The notes: generated from the sequence alone by a model not told the origin. A stretch of 64,000 bases of DNA from Thalassia testudinum (GCA_037157565.1 JAZHRO010000002.1:33810501-33874500); one strand, 5' to 3'; positions 33,640 through 44,989 are shown, counted from the first letter of the stretch. Translations and numbers: made by a program.

Positions 33640-35631
33640 GTGGGTGTCATTTGTCGGAGAAGCTTTGCCTCAAGGTTCTTTAGAGGAAGAATCATCATGT
33701 CGGGATTTGTAAGCAAGGGTAACTCCATTGCTTCCTCTTTCGGGGTCTCTTATGAGATGATGGATTTGTATAATTTTTCATCAGACTTTCATAGTCGATC
33801 CGTGATTTTATCTTTTTTGGGGGAGTACAGACTCGGTGGAGTGTTATTTCATGCTTGTGGGTCCCAGACCCATCTATGTTTAGACAAGTTGAAGGACATG
33901 TTTATAATTTGTAAATACGTCATAGAGCACGACCTACAGGTACCTTTGAACCCATTTTTGTCATCTTTTCTTTCCTTTTACAACCTCACCCCTTCATAGC
34001 TAAACCTTAATTGCTGGCTGGTTTTGAATGCCTTCACTGTCATCAGCCTTCACTTGGGGATTGTCTCCCACCATGGTTTGTTCTGCCTTCTTTTTGGGTT
34101 GATGCCCCTGAAGGTGAAGAAGGGCAAGCCACACTCAGGTACTTATACCCTGTACAGTTTGCAAACCGGCTACCGGATAGTGGATCTCCCCAATAGTTTG
34201 AAGGGGCAAGACCACCATTTATTTTTTCTTTCCAATATCTAAGAGCTCAAAGTTGTCTATACCTGGCAAGGCCCACCTGAGAAGGGCCAACAGCCCTGAC
34301 CCAAGGAACTTAACCATCTACGCAGACGAACACGGAAAAAATAATTAAATTTGGTCTGATTACCTGGTCATTGCTCAGGCGGAAGGACATCAAGGAGGCG
34401 TTGTCATGGTTGGCTGATTCATTGCCTTCTCCATGTAAGTAGGAGGGGGTGAATAGCTGTCATATTGCACCCTCCAACTCCTTATTAATTCGATCTTTTT
34501 GGTTGCAGCTTTCGAGTGGTTCGCTCTGCCGGTCGGAGCTAAGCGTCAAGGTAGTAGCTTAGCTCGCCGTGGGTCACGGCATGGCGAGGAGAGGCCCGTG
34601 GAATAGGGGGAGGGGAGTCAGCCTTCTCACCAGAAGGGGCTAAAGTGGAAGGAGAATGAGGAAGAGGAGGGGGCCTCTGAAGAGGTGGAGGAGTCGGAAG
34701 TCCCCTCGAGGCGAGGCAAGAAGGGTTGTTGTGTGGAGCTTTCGTAGGATGAGTCAATGATGTCCTATCTGTGGAGTCTTGACATGAGCAAGGGGGAAGG
34801 TACGCCTTTTGCCCCCTTGGAGCTGTTTGGGCTACGTGAGGCGATTACCCTAAGTGACTCCCCTTCGGAGATGCCCTTGAAGGCGTCACACCCAGAGGGT
34901 GCTGTTGGTTTCTTGGTTTCATTGTCTACTCCTGGAGCATTTTCCCAGCTGGTGCAAGAGGTGGGTGCCACTGGTAGCATCTTTGACTAGTCATACTACC
35001 GGCACAGCTCTACGGGTGCAAGGTCTTGGTGGATCCCTTAGGCGAAGGGGGTTTAGGAATGATTTTTCATACCATCGGGTCCATTACTGGATCTATACTA
35101 GAGAGTGCTCCTAGCAGGTCCATACCTAGGTGAGTGGTGCCAGTTCAGCCGAGGGCATCAAGCAATGCCCCTGGTTTAGAACGGTAGGTGCTAAGGTACC
35201 TCAATGATGCCCTTTCTTGGGCCACCTTTGGGCCTAGGGTCATGAATTTCAACCATGTCTTCTTTTATTGTCGTAGTGAGCTCTTGGGGCTTATCCTTTG
35301 TTAATTTTCTTGTGACCAGAGCTTTTTATATTCTGACGTATTCGCAGGTTGCAAGCTGAGGTGCTTGGGTCCTCCTTCATTTCGCACGACAACGCTCCTC
35401 CAGACCTCCCCAGCCCAGGTGGCAATGTTGACGCAGCTGACTTGGTCACCTAGTGGGCTATCATGGCTAAGGCGGAGCATCGGCAGTTTCTCCGCCAAAT
35501 GGCGGAGGCTATTTTCGCTTGGGAGAAGGCGGTAGAGGAGGCTGAGCAAAAGCTTCGTTCCCAGCAGCAGGTGGCCAGTGATGTGGGCTAGCTAAAAGGG
35601 GAGCTGAAGAAGGCCACTCTATTCTGAGGAG
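33640..35631 (+). pseudogene. Gag-like / plant transposon-like protein, N-terminal part, decayed
   Basis: The frame 33640-33999 encodes a 119-residue piece ending in VPLNPFLSSFLSFYNLTPS. That resembles the 'P-x-NPF..L..y.LtPSQL' segment of plant transposon/gag-like proteins that often precede coiled coils. Similarity continues after a frame change at 34024-34242. Farther on, MAKAEHRQFLRQMAEAIFAW (about 35463-35522) and the following Glu/Lys-rich codons suggest the start of a coiled coil. The gene stops at 35631, where the family A element inserted. Several stops and frameshifts make it non-functional. I infer the family from pattern only. Confidence 0.5.
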
Positions 35632-37321
35632 TGTTAAATGTTATGAGTTGCTACGCTAACGTGTTCGATTTTGAAAACCTGTCGTTGTAGTATGAAAGCG
35701 AAGAACTCGTGTTCAACAAATAAAATTTATACCGAAATGGAAATTCCGGGTCGAACACAGGGAGGCAGACGTTTGATTTAAAAAATTCACGTTTGTTTTA
35801 TTTGTCACAAAGTAATTCAATTGATTAAAACTATCTAACTATTTACAATAAATAGAAGAGAGAGAGAATAATACAAACAAAAATCAAAAGAGATATAGAA
35901 TGCACATGGAATTCAATATAAAAGAGATTGTTCATTACACTAAATATTATGACTAGAAAGCGGGAAAATGATTACACTAGAAAGCAGTAAATCTACTCTA
36001 GAAAGCAGTAAATATATTCTAGAAAGCAGTAAAAAGAATGGGGAGAGAGATATCCTCCTCGACGTCGCTTGGAGGATGAACCGGACGGGACGATGCCTGG
36101 ACGCAGGAAGAAGGAGGGCAAAGCAGGAAGAACGGGAATGAGGCAGCATGTCGTCGTCGTCGTAGGATTCGCTTCCGAAAGGGGGACGAAAAATTGACTT
36201 TATCTCGCGAGAAGCATCCCAGGTCTGGGACAAGCTTCTCTTGAGCTTTGGAGAGGGAGAGAAGAGAAGGAAGGGATGAGAATTTCATGTGGAGGGGGTA
36301 TCCTTTTATAATTGCAAGGAGTGGGGGCAATTTGGTCATTACAACTCTTAAAACATTAATTCAGGACCTTTAGCGACGGATAAAACCGTCGCTAAAGGTC
36401 TGAACATGGGCGTAGTAGGCGACGCACACGTGCCTGCACGCTTGCCCACGCTCGCAACACACGCGTACGTCCACCCATCCTCAGTCGTTCGATCGCGAGA
36501 TCGGACGGCTTAGATCATGCTACGCCCACCTCCTCAGCGCGTGCCTGCCCGCGTATGATGCTGCATCTTCGTCACGCGTGCGTGGGCACATCATCTTGAT
36601 CGAGCACGCGTGGCCATTCGATCGCGATCGTGCGGTTGATCGAAGGCACGCCTCCGCTTCAATTTCAGTGTGGCGAGGCTCGAACGCGCGCTCTCGCTTC
36701 GCGTTAGAGCGCTCAACCAACGCGCTGGGGGCGCGTTTGTGTCGAGCGCCTGACTTCAACGCGGGCGCGTCGCAGCCATTGGATCTTGATCCAACGGCGG
36801 GGAAGGGCTGATGCGGGGGCTTCAACGGGTGCGTGCGGACGATTGGGCGGTCGAGATGGTGCCACGTGGCACCATCTTGGCCGTCCATCTTCTGGATGAT
36901 GTAGATGGTGCCACGGGTGTCGGATTGACTCGATTTTTGCATCGTTAGGCTACGATTGTCGATTCGAATCCATCTGTGCGATCGGATTTGTCGTTTAAAG
37001 TGCTGATTCACACCATCTTGGCCCTTGACCTTTTAGGGTTCCCCGATCTCTATCTGATGCTATAGATGTCTGATTAGGGCGATCTTGGAGTCGTTGAACT
37101 CCAATCGTCATCCTGATCACATCTGTACGGTTGGATCTTCGATCTGAGGCCCCGATAAAAAGTTTGCCTTGTCCAAGCACATAAAAGGAGACAATTAACC
37201 TCCATTTTATTCAAACTACTCTAAATGCAAGATGATGCAATATTTATAGCATGCAATGCAATCCTATGCTTAAGAACATACACAAATAGGCATCTTAAGT
37301 AGTGTAGGCATGTTTACATCA
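35632..37321 (-). repeat. 3' LTR of family A element
   Basis: It matches 43254-44928 throughout. Differences include an extra two copies of a CTAGAAAGCAGTAAA-containing unit at about 35970-36035, present once in the other LTR. A TATA box is at 36304-36310 (-). A CpG-dense zone spans about 36440-36850, and a tRNA-like A/B-box pair lies at 36672-36733. Confidence 0.92.
36672..36733 (-). other. tRNA-like A and B boxes in LTR
   Basis: The - strand has AGCGCGTTGGTTGAGCGC (A-box-like, 36709-36726) and GTTCGAGCCTC (B-box-like, 36675-36685). The segment corresponds to 40204-40274 and 44269-44332 in the other LTR copies, about 590 bases from the LTR start in each. Confidence 0.45.
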
Positions 37322-37358
37322 TACCCCCATGCCTATCTTTTGCTAGTCCCTAGCAAAA
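37322..37358 (-). promoter_or_regulatory. 3' polypurine tract of family A with hairpin
   Basis: On the - strand: CTTTTGCTAG-GGA-CTAGCAAAAG arms, then ATAGGCATGGGGGTA, then LTR start TGATGTAAAC. Of the five copies in the window this is the most perfect inverted repeat, with a stem of nine bases. Confidence 0.82.
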
Positions 37359-38539
37359 GAACTATATGCTATTTATAAAAGAATCAGGTTGGATTATTTA
37401 GGCATGAGTTATTTTCAATCATTAAGAAAATGTCTACCTAAGATTTGAACTTTCAAAGAAACAACAGTGCCCAAGTATCTGCCAAAATGCAGACCGCCTC
37501 AAGCCCTCACCTTATTCAAAGAAAAATTTCTTTTTCTCTTTCTCCTCTTTTCTAATTTTTTTGGATTTTCAAGTTTTAGGGTTTAAGAGTAACTTTCTAC
37601 AGCCATTCAACTCACCCAAGATTTGATGAAAACCCTAAGTTCTAAGCATCTTATTGTGAATGTGATAGACTCGTTGACCAGCAGTTAAAATGGACTTTGG
37701 ATTTCTACGCCTCTAGGTGACCTAAAAAGAATTCTGCCTAAAGGTGTATTTTTACAACCGGTAGCTTTCTCCCTACTTTTATTATTTTTTTTACGGGGTC
37801 AACACAAGGGTGAATCCAGTGTATATCTCCCCAGTTTATTCTACTTCTTCGCTTCTTCCTAAGTGTTTTGGGAATTTTCAATGCATTTATTGAGCTGGGT
37901 TCTGAACAACCGGTCGATGAGCTGTTACCACCGACAACTTGCCAGCCATACTCGTGCGGCGAAGTGTGGTTTATTTCTTTTTTTCTTTTCTTTTCTCCTT
38001 TTCTTTTTGATTTTTTTTGTTTTTTTTTTACGTAGGTGGCTTCCCTGGTCTAAGATTTACCTAAAGGCAGCAAAAAGAGAATGATCCAGTGACTGGGCTC
38101 TGGACAACCTACCTATGAGCTGTTACCCACGATAACTTGCCAGCCCCCTAGAAGGTTCATTAGCTACCCAATTTCCGTTAGAATCGCCGAACAATGAGTC
38201 AGTGCAAAGAAAGGGTGTAGATGCTTAAAACTCAAAAATTCCCTCAAATCAGAGGGTGGGTTAATAAGTTTTGTACTTATCACCCAAACTTATTTACTCC
38301 AATTACGATAGAAATAAGATTGCGAGGACTCAAAAGACAAATCCACATTTTTGTGGATACATGGGCTGATTAAGTCCAAAGACCTGAAGGGTCTTTGTGT
38401 TCAGATCCTATTGTAAAATTTCCTAAGATTGAAAAGTCCTTAAACCCAAGTTCTCTTTCCTAATTTCATAAATTTTTTTTTAATAAAAAAAATAAAACAA
38501 ATCTATAGAGCTGACGAATAAATTCAGAGATGAATATCC
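37359..38539 (-). other. 3' noncoding region of family A element
   Basis: No gene is seen. A phrase of about 60 bases ending GAGCTGTTACC..ACAACTTGCCAGCC occurs twice, at about 37892-37950 and 38087-38146, and recurs once in reverse complement near 62166-62235 in the A2 element. T-rich runs lie at 37970-38035. Confidence 0.55.
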
Positions 38540-38576
38540 ACCCCCCATGCCTATCTAATACAATGTCCTCATTGTA
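38540..38576 (-). promoter_or_regulatory. Upstream hairpin plus polypurine module of family A
   Basis: On the - strand: ACAATGAGGACATTGT (inverted repeat ACAATG/CATTGT), then ATTAGATAGGCATGGGGGGT. It lies about 60 bases after the conserved frame and 1.2 kb before the 3' LTR. Confidence 0.65.
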
Positions 38577-40203
38577 TTAAAAAGATATAAAACAGAGTGG
38601 AATAGCGTAGAAAGCACCTGAATTGTGTGAATGTCAGGTCTGCTCCGAGATAGAAACTAAAAGAACTTTATACGTGCTGAATTTAGTGCCTTCAGCTAGG
38701 CACACTATACAAAGAAGAGAAATAAAGAATTCACAAGTGCAGGTCAGAATCAGAATAAATAGAAGAAACTTCCGACCTGTCAGCAGAGGTCCACAGATGT
38801 GGACCAGATTGTGGTGCAGACCCATACCCCATAATTGAGAATATCTTAGGTTCTGGATAAAATTTACCCAAAACCTAAAATCAATATGCAAGCGGGGTCG
38901 GGCCTGCAATTTATGAGGATGCAACCCAAGACCAAAAAGTCGGGTTACAGAGAATTCAAGCTCAAAAGGATAATCATTGAATGTACGCTTAGGTTGGACA
39001 TCCTCAGAACAGATGTCGTAAGGGTCCTAGTTTGATGGTTTTAGCTTAATAGGAACCCTTCGACACAGTCTTCTACTTCCTTTGGGGTTAGCTTCCCAAA
39101 TCAGAACTTCCCAGCTTCTATCCTCCTCATTCCGAATGTTAAATTCCGGGACCTCTTGCACCCCATCTGAAATTTCCAAGTCTAAAAGATGTGGCTAAAT
39201 CAGAATTGACATGGGTCTAATTATCTCAGAAACAGAATCATCGATAAGCTCAATGGGGTGTAACTGACAATCAGGGCATTGAATTGAATCCTCTAGAAAA
39301 TGCAATTCTGGATCCGTAATGTGAGCCCCAATAAGATCAATTTCTTCAATTATTGGGCTATCAAATGATCTATCAGATTCCTCAGGCCCAATTGTCTCAC
39401 AGAAATTGTATTCTGTAAACTCGCGTGAGACTTCGCAACTTGAATCTTCACCATTAAAGAAATCAAGACCCGTATCAATGTATGTCCCAAAATCATCTGT
39501 CACTTTCTGTTCCAAGGAGACATACGTTTCCTCGTACCCCGGCTCAGGGATTTCAGGTGAAGAAATTAGATCTTCCTTAATTGGTTGCTCTAATTCAATT
39601 TGGTCAGTGATGTAAACACATTTACACTACTTAAAATGTCTATTTATGCATGTTCTTAAGCATAAGATTGCATTTCATGATATAAATATTGCATAACATG
39701 CATCATCTTGCATTTAGAGTAGTTTGAATAAAATGGAGGTTAATTGTCTCCTTTTATGTGCTTGGACAAGGCAAACATTTTATCGGGGCCTCGGATCAAA
39801 GATCCAACCATATGGATGTGATCAGGGCGGCGATTGGAGTTCAACGACTCCAAGATCGCCCTAATCAGGCATCCGTAGCATCAGATAGTGACCGGGGAAC
39901 CCTAGAAGATCAAGGGCCAGGATGGTGAAAATACGCACTTCAGATGACAAATCCGACCGCACGGATGAATTCGGATCGACGATCGCAGCCCAACGACATA
40001 AAAATTGAGTCAATCCAACATCCGTAGCACCATCTACAACTTCCAAAAGATGGACGGCCAAGATGGCACCACGTGACGCCATCTCAGCCGCCCAAACGGT
40101 TGCACGCATTCTACGAAGGCCCCGCACCCGCTCGGTCTCCGTCATTGGATATTGATCCAACGGTTGTGATCGGCCGCGCCTAAAAGTGTCCGCTCGACCA
40201 TCC

Positions 40204-40274
40204 GCGCCTCATAGCGCAGCGGTCAAGCGCGCTTACGCGAGCGGCGGGCTCGGGTTCGAGCCGCAGCGAGGGGC
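40204..40274 (+). other. tRNA-like sequence inside the LTR
   Basis: 71 bases. The ends GCGCCTC and GAGGGGC pair at six of seven positions; the D region ATAGCGCAGCGGTCAAGCGCG fits an A box with a GCGC stem; GGTTCGAGCC at 40253-40262 fits a B box. The T arm is irregular. It is in LTR sense, 0.35 kb before the TATA box. Confidence 0.5.
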
Positions 40275-40628
40275 TGGAAGGCGCGAGCGATCGGGCGTGG
40301 GAGGGCGTTGGATCTTCATCGGACCGTCACGCACGCCCGATAGCGTTCACGCGCGATTGAATGCGCGGCATGGACGCGCGATCGCACGCGGGCGGGCGCG
40401 CAACGCAGTGGGTGAAGGCGCGACTTAAGCCGTCCGATCTCATGATCGAATGGCTGAGGATCGCTGAACGTGCGTAGGCGTTGCGCGCACGAGCAGCTGA
40501 GTGGGTGCGCGTGGGTGCGGAAGCTACGCCCACGTTGGGGGCTTTAGTGATGGATTTATCCGTCACTAAAGACCCCTCATTTATTATTTTGAAGTTGTAA
40601 TGTCTATTTTGCCCCCACTCCTTGCAAC

Positions 40629-40635
40629 TATAAAA
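40629..40635 (+). promoter_or_regulatory. TATA box of family A LTR
   Basis: TATAAAA followed by GGAGACCCCC. Equivalent boxes are at 43912-43918 (-) and 36304-36310 (-). Confidence 0.65.
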
Positions 40636-42300
40636 GGAGACCCCCTCCATTCGAAATTCTCATCCCTTCCTTCTCTTCTCAACCTCTCCAAAGCTCAAGA
40701 GAAGCTTGTCCCACACCCGGGATGCTTCTCGCGAGATAAAGTCCAAATTTTCATCCCCCTTCGAAAGTGGATCCCGCGACGACGACGGCGTGCTGCTCCG
40801 TTCCCGTTCTTCTGCTTCATCCTCCTTCGTCCCGCTTCGTCCTCCTTCGTCCAGGCGTCGTCCCGTCCGGCTCGTCCTCCAAGCGACCGTCGAGGAGGAC
40901 ATTTCTCCCTCCATTCTTTTAATTCTTTTTAGAGTAAATTTATCGCTTTCTAGTGCAATTGTTTTTTACATTCTAGTTGTAATGAACAATCTCCTTAATG
41001 ATAAATTCTTTGTTTATTCTACATCCCATTTTGATTTCTATGTGTAATATTCTCTCTCTCCCTTACCCTCTCTCTCTTTCTTCTGTTTATTGTAAATAAT
41101 TAGATAGTTTAAATTGAATTACTTCATGACAAATAAAAAGAAACGCATAGTTTTTAAATCAAACGTCCACCTCCCTGTGTTCGACCCGGAATTTTAATTT
41201 CGGTATAAATTTTATTTGTTGAACACGAATTCTTCACTTTTGAACTACAACGACAGGTTTTCCAGAACCGAACACGTTAGCGTAGCGATTCGTAACGTTC
41301 AACAGTCAGCCTCGTAACACATGTCCCCCCCAACAGGTGCCTGAGCAGGTTTTAAAATTGGCTCTCCTGAAGAGGGTTCATCCTGGGAATCATCCCACGA
41401 TTGAATCAAAGCAACCACAAATCTCATCCTCAATTTCTCTAATTTCCCAAGTAGAAACTCACCCGGGTTCTTATCCTTAACATCTTGGAGCCAATCCAAC
41501 ATATACATATTCAAATCATCAATCATCTGAATTAGGGGCTCCAATCTCTCAATGCAAGGTATTGGCTGAACTTCTAAAGATTGTATGGTATTCCTCAAGT
41601 TAGCCAGAACCTTATCTTGAACCTGGTTAACCTGAACCGAATGAGTTGGTTTAGGGTTGGGCGGGTTTGGGGTCAATGCAAGGGAATTAACGAATTGAGA
41701 TTCGTTATACCCTTCCTAATAATAGGTCATTTCATATTGTTCAAAAGGTGGTGATGACCTAAAGGCAGTGTAATCAGAGGATAGGTAAGGATCGGTGTAT
41801 CCTTCTTGATTGTAGATCGTATTAGGTTGTCCATGAAAGGGTGACGATCTATAATCAATGTGGCTCTGAGAAGGATAGAAATCACAATCAAAGTGTTCAG
41901 GGTTAGACCCTAAACACGGAGGTCTGGAATTGTATCCCCAATCTGAGTTATTCCAACTAACTGATGGTTGATTACAGTACGAGTTGGGATAATCGTCATG
42001 TTGAGGATAATTCAAAACAGGAGGGAAAGAGCGGGAACGCATGTAATATGTGGAAGGATTCATGAGAGATGGGTGGAAGAAAGGCGCCCTACAATACAAA
42101 CAATCAAACTTATCCTTAAGTGGGCTAGCCTAAAGACCTACAGACTCCCAAAACCCGTCTTGAGATAAAGGAACGATTTGATCTGCTTCTGTCTGTTCAA
42201 TCCAACCAGTTAGAAGGAGGGATTGGGGAGAAGGTTCTTCCTTCGGCTTGCGCCTCCAGTTCCTAGTGTGCCCCCCAGCCGCGATCGTTTGATTCTACTC

Positions 42301-43232
42301 CCCTAGCTAGACATCAGATTGAACAATAGAAACAGACTAATCGAAAATAATCTCGTTCTAGGCTCTGAAGAGCGAGTCAAATCCTTAAGGCCAATGTCTA
42401 CGCTGTTTTATTTAGGGTTAGGTTTGAATGTGCTTTGGAATGTGATGGGCCCTTTATATGTGTTGTGCCCTTAATGATTGATTGATTTGTGTGTGCATGC
42501 ACAACCAGTGGTTTTCAAGCAAGATTATTTTTTTTTGATGCGGTGAATTTTAGAGTTAAAATCTTGCTTAGTAGCTTTTAGGATTCAACTTTAGGTGTTT
42601 TCAAACAAGTTTTGTTGGCACACCAGGTTTTGAAAGCACAGGTGAAGATGTTTTCCTTTAAATCTTAAAAGAATGTGAAGTGCCTGGTAAATCCCTAAAA
42701 GTTGAACCTAAGTGGCAGCTACTTGATGAGTTAATTTTAATTGAAGTGGTGCGGCCCAATCAACTCAAACAATTGTCCTGTTGCACCACTTAATTAGGCA
42801 CACAAGTGATTACCTAATCTGATTTCTACTCAATTATGTGTTTGGATGTGTGTACCGGCTCTAAAGATCGGTTTACCGGTTTAGTTTGAAAATCAGATGA
42901 GGTTGTGTACCTCTGTGAGATTTTTTTTTTATTTTTATTTTTTCTAATGTGGGGGTTGGGGCGGGTGTAGGTGTCAAACAACAAACAATCTAACCTTAGA
43001 GTTTATAAGAACACCTAGGTTGATTGATGTTTGTGTTATTATGTTGTGGAATGAAATCTAATGGGTGGGAGGTAGGGGATAACTTACAAAACCTTTCACA
43101 GCACTTTACTCCAATCTACCGCTTTTGCTCGTTTCGAGAGAGTACCTACGATCACAATAAGAAAGGAGAGAAGTGAGGTAAAGGATTTGTAAGTTAGAAA
43201 ACGCGAAAAAAAAAAAATCAGTAAGCGTTGCC
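42301..43232 (-). other. Leader of family A element
   Basis: Noncoding stretch between the primer-binding site and the conserved frame; I see no gene. It resembles 58526-59560 in the A2 element, including the phrase with AATTGTTTGAGTTGATTGGGC near 42770 (as reverse complement) and 59040. Confidence 0.6.
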
Positions 43233-43250
43233 TCCCCTGCAACGGTGCCA
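43233..43250 (-). promoter_or_regulatory. Primer-binding site of family A
   Basis: The - strand reads TGGCACCGTTGCAGGGGA, three bases after the LTR end. It differs at two positions from the complement of the plant tRNA-Asp 3' end. Confidence 0.85.
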
Positions 43251-43253
43251 AAA

Positions 43254-44928
43254 TGTTAAACGTTACGAGTTGCTACGCTAACGTGTTCGGTTTTGAAAAC
43301 CTGTCGTCGTAGTATGAAAGCGAAAAACTTGTGTTCAACAAATAAAATTTATACCGAAATGAAAATTCCGGGTCGAACATAGGGAGGCGGACGTTTGATT
43401 TAAAAAATTCGCATTTATTTTATTTGTCACAAAGTAATTCAATTGATTAAAACTATCTAACTATTGACAATAAATAGAAGAGAGAGAGAATAAGAGAGAG
43501 AGAATAATACAAACAAAAATCAAAAGAGATATAGATTGCACATGGAAATCATTATAAAAGGGATTGTTCATTACACTAAATATTACGACTAGAAAGTGGG
43601 AAAATGATTACACTAGAAAGCAGTAAAAAGAATAGGGAGAGAGATATCCTCCTCGACGGTTGCTTAGAGGATGAGCCGGACGGGACGACGCCTGGACGAA
43701 GGAGGACGAAGCAGGACGAAGGAGGGCGAAGCAGGAAGAACGGGAACGAGGCAGCACGTCATTTTCGTCGTGGGATCCGCTTCCGAAAGGGGGACGAAAA
43801 ATTGACTTTATCTCTCGAGAAGCATCCCAGGTGTGGGGCAAGCTTCTCTTGAGCTTTAGAGAGGGAGAGAAGAGAAGGAAGGGATGAGAATTTCGTGTGG
43901 AGGGGGTCTCCTTTTATAGTTGCAAGGAGTGGGGGCAATTTGGTCATTACAACTCTTAAAACATTAATTCAAGACCTTTAGGGATGGATAAAATCGTCTC
44001 TAAACGTCTGAACATGGGCGTAGTGGCCGGCATGCGTGCGCTTGCTCACTTGCTCGCGCTCGCAATGCAAGTGCACGTCCAGCCATCCAATCGCGAGATC
44101 GGATGGCTTAGATCGTGCTACGCCCGCCTCCTCAGTGTGCGCCCGCCCAAGTACGATGCTGCGTCTTCGCCGCACGTGCGTGGGTGCGTCATCTTGATTG
44201 AGCGCGCGTAGCCGTTGGATCGCGATCGTGCAGCCGATCGAAGGCGCGCCTCTGCTTCAATTTTAGCGTGGCGAGTCTCGAACGTGCGCTCTCGCTTCGC
44301 GTTAGAGCGCTCGACCAACGCTCTGGGGGCGCGTTTGTGTCGAGTGCCTGATTTCAACGTGGGCGCGTCGCAGCCATTCGATCTTGATCCAACGGCGAGG
44401 AAGGGCAGATGCGAGGGCTTCAGCGAGTGCGTGCGGACGATTGGGAAGTCGAGATGGCGCAATGTGGTGCCATCTTGGCCGTCCATCTTCTGGATGATGT
44501 AGATGGTGCCACGGGTGTTGGATTGACTCGATTTTTACGTCATTAGGCTGCGATCGTCGATCCAAATCCATCAGTGTGGTCAGATTTGTCGTTTGAAGTG
44601 CGAATTCACACCATCTTGGCTCTTGATCTTCTAGGGTTCCCCGATCTCTATCTGATGCTACAGATGCCTGATTAGGGCTATCTTGGAGTCGTTGAACTCC
44701 AATCGTTGCCCTGATCACATCTGTATGGTTGGATCTTCGATCCGAGGCCTCGATAAAAAGTTTACCCTATCCAAGCACATAAAAGGAGACAATTAACCTC
44801 CATTTTATTCAAACTACTCTAAATGCAAGATGATGCATGTTATGCAATATTTATAGCATGCAATGCAATCCTATGCTTAAGAACATGCATAAATAGGCAT
44901 CTTAATTAGTGTAAACATGTTTATATCA
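43254..44928 (-). repeat. 5' LTR of family A element
   Basis: On the - strand it starts TGATATAAACATG and ends GTTTAACA, followed by the primer-binding site. It matches 35632-37321. A TATA box lies at 43912-43918 (-), a tRNA-like A/B-box pair at 44269-44332 and a CpG-dense zone at about 44010-44460. Confidence 0.92.
44269..44332 (-). other. tRNA-like A and B boxes in LTR
   Basis: The - strand has GTTCGAGACTC (B-box-like, 44273-44283) and AGCGTTGGTCGAGCGC (A-box-like, near 44308-44323). It corresponds to the sequences at 36672 and 40204. Confidence 0.42.
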
Positions 44929-44989
44929 AGGAGGATCTTCCATACTAACGAGGGGCTGAAGGAGAGCCTCATCAAAGCGCATGGTGCTT

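Larger units (their letters stand above)
39608..41304 (+). mobile_element. Solo LTR of family A nested in the family A element
   Basis: It runs TGATGTAAACACATTT to AACGTTCAACA (1697 bases) and is flanked by GTCAG at 39603-39607 and 41305-41309. It is the same family as the surrounding element's LTRs but points the other way. A TATA box lies at 40629-40635, a tRNA-like sequence at 40204-40274 and the U5 motif CTGTGTTCGACCCGG near 41175. It interrupts the conserved frame of the host element. Confidence 0.94.
38634..42300 (-). pseudogene. Conserved unknown protein of family A, split by a nested LTR
   Basis: The coding pieces run 42300-41310, then 39605-38634. Counting bases, removing the solo LTR plus one target duplication leaves both pieces in one frame. 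The product matches that of 59560-61400. It has a Tyr/Pro/Ser-rich N-terminal part with repeats (DYRSSPF, IYNQEGY, FRSSPPFEQYEMTYY), a middle block (HSVQVNQ, VLANLRNTIQSLE, GEFLLGKL..LRM, QSWDDSQD), an acidic region, and a C-terminal block with GLHPHKLQARPR, FIQNLR and GMGLHHNLVHICG. A C-x2-C (CLYCRA) precedes the first part. Stops include TAA near 41715 and 39195. No gag, pol or other known domain is recognised. The function is unknown. Confidence 0.72.
35632..44928 (-). mobile_element. Complete family A non-autonomous LTR retrotransposon
   Basis: Direct LTRs at 43254-44928 (5', 1675 bases) and 35632-37321 (3', 1690 bases) both run TGATGT..CA on the - strand. AGGAG flanks the element exactly (35627-35631 and 44929-44933). 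A primer-binding site lies at 43233-43250 and a polypurine tract at 37322-37337. The interior has no gag, protease, reverse transcriptase or integrase, but holds one conserved frame of unknown function, now split by a solo LTR at 39608-41304. Total length is 9.3 kb, or 7.6 kb before the nested insertion. It must have depended on enzymes from another element. Confidence 0.93.

Noticed and set aside
40186..40932. Overlapping GC-rich frames on both strands of the family A LTRs
   Set aside because: They lie in LTR promoter DNA, are not in the same frame in all LTR copies and show no motif.
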